This document shows, piece by piece, positions 42,697 to 51,177 of a DNA stretch of 64,000 nt. The notes beneath the pieces were generated by a model, which was not told where the DNA came from, did no database searches, and saw only the letters and a list, made by a program, of their open reading frames with translations. Within the stretch, counting starts at the first letter, position 1, and every line of letters begins with the position of its first letter. Position numbers and translations under genes: made by a program. The stretch lies in NCBI GenBank assembly GCA_028277645.1, contig JANQFV010000021.1, forward strand, positions 22,398-86,397. The letters run 5' to 3'. Origin of the DNA: Phycisphaerae bacterium. Its GTDB lineage: Bacteria > Planctomycetota > Phycisphaerae > UBA1845 > Fen-1342.

Positions 42697-43926
42697 TCAG
42701 CTACTCGCCGCGCGTTTGGAGCGGCGCCCGCCGGAGATGATGTCGAGCTTTAATTCGTCGGGCCATCCGGAGACGTGGATCTCGCTGCGACCTTCGAGGA
42801 TTTCGACCAGACGCTTGCCAATGAATTTGCCGCGCCAACCGGTGAGCAGCTCGGGTTTCTTCTCGCCGCGTCCGGCGTGGTATTCGAGCAGATCGCGCAG
42901 CCGCTGCGTGCTGCCGAGCAGGTTGCGACTGAGGCGTTCCTCAAAGCAGATGGCCTGCGTCACGGCCGACAGCAGATCGAGCATGATCTTGGTCATGGGC
43001 GAGTCTTCATGCCGTTCGCGCGGCTTCGGCCACTCGTTTTTCGGCGTTTCGGAGACTTCTTCGATGATTGCGAGCAGCTCGCGCGTGACCTTGCGGTTGC
43101 GCGCCTGCGGGAAGCCGCGCATCACTTCGAGGTCGCTCTGCTTCTTCGGGCGACGACGGGCGATCTCCACCAGCACGTCGTCTCGCATCATCGCGCGAAT
43201 CGGCCGGTTCTTGGTTCGCGCCCACGCCTCCCGCCATTCCACCAGTCGTTCGAGCACAAGGAGTCCGAGTCCATCTAGGCGCCGGCTGCCCTTGAGGCGC
43301 AGGGCCCGGTCCTCGGTCGGCACGCGATAGAACGACTCTTCCTCGAAGCAGCGCAACTCCTCCGTCAGCCAGGCAGTGCGCTTGGCCTTCGCGATTTGCG
43401 CGCTGAGCTTGCGGTACACATCCGGCAGATAGAGCACGTCTTCCGTGGCATAGCGGATCTGTGCTTCCGTCAGCGGCCGTCGCAGCCAGTCGGTCAGCGT
43501 CTGTCCCTTGGCGATTCGCCGGCGCATGAGCAGCTCGACCAAGTGGACCAGGCTCAGCGGGTATCCGTGGCCGACGAACCCGGCAGCGATCTGCACGTCG
43601 AAGATGTTGCGAGGAATGAGCCCGGTTGAGCGGAGACAGACTTCAAAGTCTTCCTTACCGGCGTGGACGATTGTCACGATGGACGGGTCGGCGACGAGTT
43701 CCCAGAAGGGCGACGCGTCGATGCCGTCCACCGGATCAATAAGGACGACGCCATCTTCGCCGTGAACCTGGATCAGGCACAGCGTGGCATCGTAGGTGTC
43801 GTCGCGGATAAACTCGGTGTCGAACGCGAATGTGCCGGCCGCACGCCACGCCTTGCAATGGGCTTCCAGCGTGGTCTGGTCGGTGACGAGTTCGGGATCC
43901 GGAATGCGCAGCTCGGGTCGTCGCAT
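42697..43926 (-). CDS. rnd: Ribonuclease D-like 3'-5' exoribonuclease
   Basis: 409 residues. The DEDDy exonuclease domain shows AFDTEFIRDDTY (ExoI, with D and E), IVHAGKEDFEVC (ExoII), and a later RYATEDVLYLPDVY (ExoIII, Y and D). It is followed by an HRDC domain near residues 205-285 and a second HRDC-like region at the C-terminus. The enzyme trims the 3' ends of tRNA and other small RNAs. The ATG at 43926 is close to the conserved start; a longer frame to 44142 is unlikely because of its Arg/Pro-rich sequence. No strong Shine-Dalgarno is visible. Confidence 0.9.
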   Translation of the reverse strand: MRRPELRIPDPELVTDQTTLEAHCKAWRAAGTFAFDTEFIRDDTYDATLCLIQVHGEDGVVLIDPVDGIDASPFWELVADPSIVTIVHAGKEDFEVCLRSTGLIPRNIFDVQIAAGFVGHGYPLSLVHLVELLMRRRIAKGQTLTDWLRRPLTEAQIRYATEDVLYLPDVYRKLSAQIAKAKRTAWLTEELRCFEEESFYRVPTEDRALRLKGSRRLDGLGLLVLERLVEWREAWARTKNRPIRAMMRDDVLVEIARRRPKKQSDLEVMRGFPQARNRKVTRELLAIIEEVSETPKNEWPKPRERHEDSPMTKIMLDLLSAVTQAICFEERLSRNLLGSTQRLRDLLEYHAGRGEKKPELLTGWRGKFIGKRLVEILEGRSEIHVSGWPDELKLDIISGGRRSKRAASS

Positions 43927-44302
43927 AATTCGCCGCGGCCGCTCGGCGGGCGCCTGGTCAGCCGGGCCCCAACGCTGCCGCGCGTACGTACGTACCCGGA
44001 AGCGCCTGGTCTGTCCAGCACAGCGCGGCGACCAGGGCCACTCCGCGGGGGCAGTAGTCAATAAGGGTCTTGTCGGCGAGGGACCTGTTCGCTGCTCGAG
44101 GCGTCCGTGCCCGTTGCATCGAACCGGCTGGCGGCGCAGCACCGGGCCGCGCGCCCTCGCACGTCAAGACCCGTGCCATCCGTGGCACATGTGCGGACAT
44201 ACGGCAGGCGTCCACGCGCGTGTTATCGGTGGAACGGGTTACAGAAGGTAAGAGTTTGGACAGCGGGTTGGGTCTGCGGCGCACAAACTGCGCCGGGCAA
44301 CC

Positions 44303-44393
44303 GTTATTCCGACGAGCGTCGCGTGGAGGAATCTGCGCCAATCACACGGCGCTCCTGGGACGTGGCTAGATTCTTCGCTGTGCTCAGAATGAC
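44303..44393. repeat. Palindromic element, family CGTCATTCCGA (copy 2, degraded)
   Basis: Related to 29855-29949 but more diverged: GTTATTCCGACG at one end, and CAGAATGAC at the other, with GGAGGAATCT and AGATTCTTC inside. Confidence 0.7.
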
Positions 44394-44416
44394 TCGGGCG
44401 GTAGCTACTCCCGGCA

Positions 44417-44456
44417 GCAAAGAAAGCGGACGTGCAGGATCATCAGATCCGGCACG
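44417..44456 (-). terminator. Candidate terminator of rpsB-tsf operon
   Basis: An 11-bp stem with one mismatch (44431-44441 with 44446-44456; arms CGTGCAGGATC and GATCCGGCACG), read leftward and followed by a T-rich stretch (TTTCTTTGC). It lies about 35 bp after the tsf stop. Confidence 0.55.
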
Positions 44457-44491
44457 CCCATTGAATGCGATTGACTGAGTATCAGCGCGGT

Positions 44492-45319
44492 TTAGCCCTC
44501 GCCGATCTCGAAGCGGTAGACCTTGTTGATCGTCAGCTCCGGCGATACCTCACGCAGGGCCTGGCCGACCGACTTCTTGTCGTCTTTCACGAACGGCTGC
44601 TCGAGCAGTACGATCTCGCTGTACCACTTGTTGATCTTGCCAGTCACGATCTTCTCAATGATCTGCTCAGGCTTGCCCTTGACCGACTCCGTCGCCAGCT
44701 CACGTTCGCGCTCAACGTCCTCGGCGGGTACTTCCTCTCGCCGGGCGTACGGCGGCCGCATCGCGACGATGTGCATGCACACGTCAGCTTTCAACTCGTC
44801 CGGACAGTCGCCGCTGAATTCCACCAGGACACCTTTCTTGCCGTCGTGGTGCAGGTAGCGGCCGACGTTGCCAGCGCACGTTGCCACGCGCCCGAGCTTG
44901 ATGTTCTCGCGAATGCGGTTGACGACGTCTTGCAGGAACGTGTCGATCGTGACGGCCGGGTCGTGCGCGGTCGGCTGAGCAAGCAGACTTTCCGGTGTCG
45001 GATCACTGACGGCCAGCGCGGCCTGCTGCGCGGACGCGACGAGCTTCTGGAAGTCCTCGGTGTTCGACACCGGTTCGGTTTCACAGAGCACTTCGACGAT
45101 CACGCCGCGGCCGGAGCCCGGATCGATCTCGCAGACGACGCGGCCTTCGGACGTGGCCTTGCCGGCACGTTTGCCGATCTGGGCCATGCCTTTCTTGCGC
45201 AGCACTTCGATCGCCGCGGCCTCGTCGCCGTTGCACTCGGTGAGGGCCTTCTTGCACTCCATCATTGGCAGGCCGGTTTTCTCTCGCAGGGCCTTAACGT
45301 CCGCGGCCGAGATTCCCAT
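44492..45319 (-). CDS. tsf: Elongation factor Ts
   Basis: Regenerates EF-Tu-GTP by catalysing GDP release. At 275 residues it opens with the UBA-like domain SAADVKALREKTGLPMMECKKALTECNGD, followed by AIEVLRKKGMAQIGKRAGKATSEG (the TDFV-type contact region comes shortly after, here NTEDF). The second core half contains GVLVEFSGDCPDE and HIVAMRPPY, and the C-terminal part is VLLEQPFVKDDKKSVGQAL. The ATG at 45319 is preceded by GGAGG. It is the second gene of the rpsB-tsf operon, which is the standard pairing. Confidence 0.96.
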   Translation of the reverse strand: MGISAADVKALREKTGLPMMECKKALTECNGDEAAAIEVLRKKGMAQIGKRAGKATSEGRVVCEIDPGSGRGVIVEVLCETEPVSNTEDFQKLVASAQQAALAVSDPTPESLLAQPTAHDPAVTIDTFLQDVVNRIRENIKLGRVATCAGNVGRYLHHDGKKGVLVEFSGDCPDELKADVCMHIVAMRPPYARREEVPAEDVERERELATESVKGKPEQIIEKIVTGKINKWYSEIVLLEQPFVKDDKKSVGQALREVSPELTINKVYRFEIGEG

Positions 45320-45350
45320 GGTTGGTATCCTCCGGTTGCTTTCCGGTCAG

Positions 45351-45386
45351 CGGTCCGACCGCGGCGCGCCTCCGCGTGTCGGACCG
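45351..45386 (-). promoter_or_regulatory. Intercistronic hairpin between rpsB and tsf
   Basis: A 9-bp perfect stem (CGGTCCGAC 45351-45359 with GTCGGACCG 45378-45386), with a further GCGG/CCGC inner pairing. It lies a short distance upstream of the tsf ribosome site. There is no U-run, so it may stabilise or tune the mRNA rather than end it. Confidence 0.5.
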
Positions 45387-45428
45387 AAAGGTCTTCGTGA
45401 TTCTTCAGCGCGTCCCTCTTTGACGTCG

Positions 45429-46346
45429 CTACGCCAGCGTGTTTTCAGGGCCGGCGTCGGGGGCCGGGGCTTGCGGTTCAGCCGGTGCTTCGGGAGCCGG
45501 TGCGGTCGGTGCCGGAGCTTCCGGAGCGGGCGCCGCCGGTGGGGGCGCTGCCACGGCCACTGTTTCGGCCGGTGCCGGTGCTTCGGCCGCGGGCCGGCGG
45601 GGTCGCCGCCGCGGTCCTGCTGCAGCAGTCTCGCGTTCGGCACGTTCGGCCGGTGCCGGACGGGCCTTGCGGCCTTCTTCGACGGCGTCGGCCAGCTCGC
45701 GTGCGACCAATTCGATCGCGCGCATTGCGTCGTCGTTACCGGGAATCACGATGTCGGCTGTATCCGGATCACTATCGGTGTCGGTCAGACACACGCGCGG
45801 AATCTTGAGCGACGCGGCCTCGCGGAGCCCGTTGTGTTCCTTGCGGACGTCGATTACCACCAGGGCCCCGGGCAGCCGGTTCATCTTGCGGATGCCGTTG
45901 AGGTTGCGGCGGATCTTGCTCAGCTCGCGCGTGAGCATGGACTTCATCTTCTTCGAATAGTCGGTGTCCCACTTGGGACTCTCGACCAGGGCTTCGAGCT
46001 CTTCGAGCCGCTGGAGCCGCGAGCGGATCGTGCGGAAGTTGGTCAGCGTGCCGCCGAGCCAGCGTTCGGTGACGTAGTGCATGCCGCAACGGTCGGCGTG
46101 GCGCTGAATGATCTCGCGGGCCTGGCGCTTGGTGCCGACGAACAGCACGTCGCCGCCTTTTTCGACGACGCGCGTGACGAACTTGCGGGCCTTGAGCAGG
46201 CCGCGCAGCGTCTCGCGGATGTCGACGATGTGGATCTTGTTCCGGGCCCCGTAGATGTAGGGGGCCATCTTGGGATTCCAGCGGCTGCACCGGTGGCCGA
46301 AGTGGATGCCGGCATCCAGCAGCTCTTTCACCAACGTGGATGACAA
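45429..46346 (-). CDS. rpsB: 30S ribosomal protein S2
   Basis: A component of the small subunit that binds near S1. The start is TTG at 46344-46346 after a strong AGGAGG at 7-base spacing. Residues 1-225 match S2: [60 protein letters not shown], and [25 protein letters not shown]. The C-terminal 75 residues are an Ala/Pro-rich tail ([21 protein letters not shown]), which is longer than in most bacteria. It is the first gene of the rpsB-tsf operon. Confidence 0.95.
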   Translation of the reverse strand: MSSTLVKELLDAGIHFGHRCSRWNPKMAPYIYGARNKIHIVDIRETLRGLLKARKFVTRVVEKGGDVLFVGTKRQAREIIQRHADRCGMHYVTERWLGGTLTNFRTIRSRLQRLEELEALVESPKWDTDYSKKMKSMLTRELSKIRRNLNGIRKMNRLPGALVVIDVRKEHNGLREAASLKIPRVCLTDTDSDPDTADIVIPGNDDAMRAIELVARELADAVEEGRKARPAPAERAERETAAAGPRRRPRRPAAEAPAPAETVAVAAPPPAAPAPEAPAPTAPAPEAPAEPQAPAPDAGPENTLA

Positions 46347-46381
46347 GTGTGTACCTCCTCTCCCTGACGAGAGAGATCGAA

Positions 46382-46407
46382 CAGCCTCCCGGGCGACCCC
46401 CGAGGCT
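46382..46407 (-). promoter_or_regulatory. Hairpin in the rpsB 5' leader
   Basis: In the leftward leader, AGCCTC pairs with GAGGCT with an inner G/C-rich loop. It lies about 35-60 bases upstream of the rpsB TTG. S2 leaders are autoregulatory in several phyla, which makes a similar role here plausible but unproven. Confidence 0.4.
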
Positions 46408-46480
46408 TCTTCAGTGAACTATCCAGCGGGCCCACCATTGGACCACGACAGGCGGCGGACGCCCATTCCGCAGATTTGAC

Positions 46481-46510
46481 AGAATATCCACCGCAACGTG
46501 GTTTCGTCAA
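46481..46510 (-). promoter_or_regulatory. Candidate sigma-70-type promoter for rpsB-tsf
   Basis: Read leftward: -35 TTGACG (46505-46510), 18-bp spacer, -10 TATTCT (46481-46486). This gives a leader of about 125-130 nt before the rpsB TTG, with the hairpin at 46382-46407 inside it. Confidence 0.55.
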
Positions 46511-46736
46511 GCGGAGGACCGCGCGGACCTGTTCTGCAGAGGACTCCGTTACCGCGCACGATGCACCACGGTCTCGGCAACACGTCCGTTGTTGCAGGTA
46601 CGCGCCGTGCGACTTGCCACCCCTCAACACCCCCCGGTCGCGCTTCCGATAGTACCTCCGGATAGTCCGCGCTGTGCGGGCGGCCTGGTCGGCGGATGCG
46701 GTATGTCCGCTCCGACCCGCCGCTGTGGTGAGATCC

Positions 46737-47771
46737 GTGGGCGACGTTCTCGATCAAAGCGAAATCGACGCTTTGCTGGCGTCTGTGCAGACCCAGGAAG
46801 ACGGTGGCGGCACGGCCGTCGCGACCGAGGAAGCCGGCTCGGTACCGACCGCTGGCGGTACGCGGGGGGATGAGGTCGGCGTCATTGCGGCGTACGACTT
46901 CAAGCGGCCGGAGCGTGTCAGCAAAGATCACATTCGCGCGATCGGCTCGATCCACGACGGCTTTGCCCGCAATTTTGGCGCTACGCTGTCCGGTTTTCTG
47001 CGTACCATCATCGAGGTCCGCGTCGTCGGCGTGGAGCAGCTTACCTACAGCGAATTCATCCACTCGCTTCCGAACCCGACCTGTTTCGTCACCATGAGCG
47101 CGCCCCCGCTCGAAGGGCGGATGTGCCTCGAACTCAGCCCGCTGATCGTCTACCCGATCATCGACCGGCTGCTGGGCGGCAGCAACGCTAACCTGTTCAT
47201 CCCGCAGCGGCCGCTGACGGCGATCGAGTGGCGGCTGATGCACCGGCTCGTGGATCGAGCGCTCGAGCACCTTTCCGACGTGTGGCGCAACATGGTCGAC
47301 GCCAAGTTCGAGGTGCTGGAGACCGAGAGTAATCCGCAGCTCGTCCACATCGTTGCGCCCACCGAGGTGGTGGTGTTCATCACCTTCGAGATCAAGATGG
47401 GTCAGTCCGCGGGCACGATGAGCATCTGCATTCCGTTCAACACGATCGAGTCGGTGCTGTCGAAGCTGACAACCCAGTCGTGGTTTGGTTATCGGCCCAA
47501 GGGCATCAGCGACGTCGAGAAGAAACGCATCCACCGCAACCTGACCAACTCGGCCGTCAATCTGACCGCGTTCCTCGGCCGTGCCAGGCTGAAGGTCAAC
47601 GAGCTGCGCGAGTTGCGCCCTGGCGACATCGTTCAACTCGACAAAGAGCAGCACGAAGAGATGATTCTCCAGATCCAGGGGCGGAACAAGTACGCCGGCG
47701 TGCCTGGTCAGATCCGCGGTCGCCGAGCACTGCGGCTCACGCGATCGGCTGCGATTGATGAGAGACTGTAA
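46737..47771 (+). CDS. fliM: Flagellar motor switch protein FliM
   Basis: Part of the C-ring that binds CheY-P and sets rotation direction. The start is GTG at 46737 with GGTGAG upstream. The N-terminus has the CheY-binding form VLDQSEIDALLASV, then KRPERVSKDHIRAIGSIHDGFARNF (the start of the middle domain), ELSPLIVYPIIDRLLGG and MSICIPFNTIESVLSKL. The C-terminal SpoA-type surface-presentation domain is at about residues 265-344 (GRARLKVNELRELRPGDIVQL). The length, 344 aa, is normal. No other flagellar gene is in the window. Confidence 0.95.
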   Translation: MGDVLDQSEIDALLASVQTQEDGGGTAVATEEAGSVPTAGGTRGDEVGVIAAYDFKRPERVSKDHIRAIGSIHDGFARNFGATLSGFLRTIIEVRVVGVEQLTYSEFIHSLPNPTCFVTMSAPPLEGRMCLELSPLIVYPIIDRLLGGSNANLFIPQRPLTAIEWRLMHRLVDRALEHLSDVWRNMVDAKFEVLETESNPQLVHIVAPTEVVVFITFEIKMGQSAGTMSICIPFNTIESVLSKLTTQSWFGYRPKGISDVEKKRIHRNLTNSAVNLTAFLGRARLKVNELRELRPGDIVQLDKEQHEEMILQIQGRNKYAGVPGQIRGRRALRLTRSAAIDERL

Positions 47772-47810
47772 GCCGTAAGCCTTAAGCCATCAGCTATCAG
47801 CTGTCAGCCG
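47771..47810. repeat. Dispersed TAAGCC/ATCAGC repeat, second copy
   Basis: It begins at the fliM stop and repeats the TAAGCC and ATCAGC units also found at 28737-28771 (TAAGCCATCAGCTATCAGC core). It is intergenic here. Confidence 0.7.
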
Positions 47811-47973
47811 GAGGGGCAGCGGACACTTCCGTTAATGTCGGTGGCGTGCGCATTGTTGAGTTCACCCATGCTGGTGTGCTACTATCAGGACTGAACCGGT
47901 TTGAAGACCGAGGCAGCGGAAGAGGTGTCCCGGCGGAACGGCCGGGCGCAGGTCATATTCCAGGAGGCGACAG

Positions 47974-50900
47974 ATGCACGCGCGCACCATCCTACTTGCA
48001 TTGACGCTAACGATTCCGGCAGGTGCGCCCGCTTTGGCGCAGATCACCATCGGCGCGGGGCCGTGGATCGGCACCGATGTCGCCGGGAACACGTATTACG
48101 AGGAGTTCCAGGACTGGACGGCGGCGGATTGCCGGGCGATGGACGGGGCGGGGGCGTTCGTCGGCGGGCGGTACAACTTCAACGACGGTTACGACGACTC
48201 GCGCGACCTGATCGCCTTCTACTCACGCGTGGAGGGCGACTACGTCTACTTCCGTGCTGATCTCTATGACCTCGCGCTCAATGCCGAGAACGGCAACCTC
48301 GACATCTATGTCGCGATCGACTGTGCCTTCGGCGGCCAGGTCTGGATGCCGGACTTCACCGACGTGCAGGTCGAGTACGCGTGGGAGGTCTGCATCAAGC
48401 TGTACGACACGGCCAACTACGGCGTCATCGACCAGAACTGGAACTCGATCGGTGGATTCATCGGCGCGTACTACCACAGCCAGATCGATGCAGTCGAGTT
48501 CGGCATCACGAAGCAGACGCTGCTGAACCAGGGTTGGGACGGCTTCAGCACGATGTACTTCACCGTCATGACCACCAAGGACGGGAGCAACTTCGGCGCC
48601 GGCGAGATCGGCGACGGGAATGTGAGCGATGCGACGGACTGTTTCTTTGACGATGGCCGCGGCTTCGACGATGGCGTGATTCACGGAGCGATTGCCTCGA
48701 ACGCCCAGAGTGGCCGGGCCAAGTACGCGACGATCGCGCACGGCAACCAGTCGATCAACCAGTCCGACGATCTCCGCGTGCATATCTACGACCCGCCGAC
48801 GACCAACAAGACGGGCTTCATCCGGACGCTGCAAACGCACGAGATCTTCAACGTCCCGCTGAACGTCCACATGAGCGGCTCATTGATCGTGAGCTGCCTG
48901 TGGTCGCATGCTTCGCCGACGGACAATCCGCTGACGGACGGCCCCGGCTTTCTCAACTGGGTCGGCGGTTTCATCAACAACGATCAGAACGACGGCCAGC
49001 CCGGTTCGCTGATCGGCGGCGTGTTCGCCGAGCATATCATGCCGTACTTCGAGGGGGACGTGAACGCCCGCAGTATCGAGCTGTTCAACGAATTGGTCGA
49101 CGATCTCTATGGCACGACCGTCGGCGACATGCGTGTCATGCACACGCCCGAGCGGGTGATTCGATCGGATTCGACCGGATTGACGCCGCTGGACGGGCAC
49201 ACGTTCGCGGACATCGAGAGCAGCGGCTATGAGGCGACGTACATCGACGAGGTAACGCACCTGCACTGGTGGTTCTATCCCGGCGACGCGTGGAGCGGAG
49301 CCAACGGTGGGTTCGACGCACCGCGGCATCACAAGATCCACCTGATCAACGGTGTCTACTGCTTCGTGATCAATGACCGCGAGGACCAGGCCAAGTTCGG
49401 CCCGCACGACGGTGGCATGGCACTAGATACGCGCTTCACACTCGTGGACAAGGCGTCGCAGGCGGACCAGGCGCAGCTCACGTTGATCTTCGACGATTGG
49501 GAGGCGTTGGCCGGCAAGAGCTTCGATCCGGCGCAGGGCATCTCAATTGAGAACAACAATCAGTGGCAGTATCAGCAGACGATCCGTTGGGCTGCAAATC
49601 ACCCGTGGATTGAGATGGTCAACCTGAAGGATGTACTAGACCGCGCTGTCAATCCCGGGAATCCCGAGTATGACGCGAGCTGGGTAATCGATCACGGCTA
49701 TCTCTACAATCTGAGCATTCAGACGTACGAGTGGCTCAAGCACGCCGCCGAAGACAGCTACCACTACTGGTACTACAACGAAAATGCCGGCTTCACGGGG
49801 AATGAGCAGGATTTTTTCGAGCTTGTGCCGGTGTTGACCGGTGCGCAGGGTGATTATCACCAGCGCTTTCCGGGCAGCGAGCCGTGGGATGATGCCTCGG
49901 CAAACTCCAAAGACCTTGCTTCCGGTTCGGTCTTCCTGCCCAGCGGCAAGAAGCACGGCGATCTGAACTCGCCCGGTACGCTGATGCGCGACGCGTGGGA
50001 TCTCATCGACGCAGCACCCGCCGGTGCATTACGGACGCTTGCGGAACTGGCCTATGTCACGTTGATCTACGAAACGGCCTGGCACGAAGAGGACTATGGC
50101 GCCACGCATCACTACCAGGGCACGAACTTCGGCAACCCCTGGCCGGTGCCCGATCCGACCTGGGACGGCGTGAACACCTGGGCCCTGCGGCTACAGAATC
50201 ACGTACGCAGCGTGGGCTTTCTGACGGAGGCGGCAAGCTGGGCGGAGGATGTTCATGCGGGATCGATTGGACCGGTGACGCAGGTCGCCGCGCTTGACCT
50301 CGACCAGGACGGGCAGGACGAGTACGTGATCTACAACAACCGCGCATTCGCCGTCTTCGAGCGCTGGGGCGGTCGGCTCGTACACGGCTTCGCAGTCGAC
50401 GATGTCGGGAACGATGCGTGGCAGGTCCTCGGCTCGCCGGTGGCGAACCCCTCTGAGCCAGGTGAAGAGGAGCGCACCGGCACGGCGGCCAATCGCTGCA
50501 GCACGTTCAAGGATATGAGCACGAGCTACGTCGATGCGGAGTACAGTGTATCACTCGGCGACGATTATCTGGAATTTACTTCGCCCGACAGCAAGATCGT
50601 CAAGCGCATCACGTTACCGGACGGCGGTGCGTCGTTGAAGGCCGCGTACACGAATACCACGGGTAGTGACCATTACGTCCGCGTGGGCGCGTCGCCGAAC
50701 GTGTATGACCTGGTGCTGCACGGTCGCGACAACCTGACCACGAGTCAGACCGGTGACTACTACGAAGTTGCTAACACGCAAGGCGGCCTCGTGCGCGTAC
50801 ATTTCGGCACGGCCAGTCTCAACGCCAGCCCCGCTGACGCCGGCTACGAGAACCGTGAGTTGGCGCTGACCGAGCAGATCGAGGTCTTCGGCGGCGGCAG

Positions 50901-51120
50901 CTTCGCCTTCGGCGTGCAGATCGGGCAGGGAATGTTCGACGACGACGTGGACGGTGACGTCGATGGTGCCGACTACGTCGCGCTCGAGAGTTGCCTGGAC
51001 GGCCCGGACACCGCGACTGCGTGCGGCTCCCCGCTCGTGATTCGTGACTGGGACAGCGACCTGGATTTCGATCTAGCGGATATGGCCGAGATGCAGGCGA
51101 GCACTGGCACTGCATACTGA
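47974..51120 (+). CDS. Large exported glycosidase-like protein (GH57-like) with dockerin-type C-terminus
   Basis: 1048 residues, with a signal peptide (ARTILLALTLTIPAGAPALAQ) and GGAGG before the ATG. Residues 25-260 form a beta-rich domain resembling surface-binding modules of amylolytic enzymes (RVEGDYVYFRADLYDLALNAENGNLDIYVAID). The middle resembles GH57: NVPLNVHMSGSLIVSCLWSHA, GGVFAEHIMPYFEGDVNARSIELFNELVDDLYG, then MHTPERVIRSD and a LHWWFYPGDAW region. The last 60 residues (DDDVDGDVDGADYVALE, then DWDSDLDFDLADMAEMQAS) are a two-repeat dockerin-like or EF-hand-like ending. It is secreted and probably acts on alpha-glucans or a related polysaccharide. The catalytic residues cannot be fixed with confidence. 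Confidence 0.8.
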   Translation: MHARTILLALTLTIPAGAPALAQITIGAGPWIGTDVAGNTYYEEFQDWTAADCRAMDGAGAFVGGRYNFNDGYDDSRDLIAFYSRVEGDYVYFRADLYDLALNAENGNLDIYVAIDCAFGGQVWMPDFTDVQVEYAWEVCIKLYDTANYGVIDQNWNSIGGFIGAYYHSQIDAVEFGITKQTLLNQGWDGFSTMYFTVMTTKDGSNFGAGEIGDGNVSDATDCFFDDGRGFDDGVIHGAIASNAQSGRAKYATIAHGNQSINQSDDLRVHIYDPPTTNKTGFIRTLQTHEIFNVPLNVHMSGSLIVSCLWSHASPTDNPLTDGPGFLNWVGGFINNDQNDGQPGSLIGGVFAEHIMPYFEGDVNARSIELFNELVDDLYGTTVGDMRVMHTPERVIRSDSTGLTPLDGHTFADIESSGYEATYIDEVTHLHWWFYPGDAWSGANGGFDAPRHHKIHLINGVYCFVINDREDQAKFGPHDGGMALDTRFTLVDKASQADQAQLTLIFDDWEALAGKSFDPAQGISIENNNQWQYQQTIRWAANHPWIEMVNLKDVLDRAVNPGNPEYDASWVIDHGYLYNLSIQTYEWLKHAAEDSYHYWYYNENAGFTGNEQDFFELVPVLTGAQGDYHQRFPGSEPWDDASANSKDLASGSVFLPSGKKHGDLNSPGTLMRDAWDLIDAAPAGALRTLAELAYVTLIYETAWHEEDYGATHHYQGTNFGNPWPVPDPTWDGVNTWALRLQNHVRSVGFLTEAASWAEDVHAGSIGPVTQVAALDLDQDGQDEYVIYNNRAFAVFERWGGRLVHGFAVDDVGNDAWQVLGSPVANPSEPGEEERTGTAANRCSTFKDMSTSYVDAEYSVSLGDDYLEFTSPDSKIVKRITLPDGGASLKAAYTNTTGSDHYVRVGASPNVYDLVLHGRDNLTTSQTGDYYEVANTQGGLVRVHFGTASLNASPADAGYENRELALTEQIEVFGGGSFAFGVQIGQGMFDDDVDGDVDGADYVALESCLDGPDTATACGSPLVIRDWDSDLDFDLADMAEMQASTGTAY

Positions 51121-51177
51121 TTCCGAGTGCTGTGCTCGGCAGACGCTTGGGGCCGCGCGGCGTATACTCCGGAGTAG

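Larger units (their letters stand above)
43927..44491. other. Non-coding gap with a repeat and a candidate terminator
   Basis: About 565 bp between rnd and tsf, both leftward. It holds the palindromic element at 44303-44393 and a hairpin at 44431-44456 that may end the tsf transcript. No credible ORF is seen in the rest. Confidence 0.55.
46347..46736. other. Divergent intergenic region, rpsB and fliM
   Basis: About 390 bp. It holds the rpsB promoter and leader. No promoter for the rightward fliM gene is clear and no ORF is convincing. Confidence 0.5.

Noticed and set aside
46476-46504. A rightward promoter for fliM with TTGACA
   Set aside because: A TTGACA is present but no -10-like hexamer lies at the right distance.
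46419-47654. A 411-codon leftward frame opposite fliM
   Set aside because: Antisense of fliM; no motif or ribosome site.
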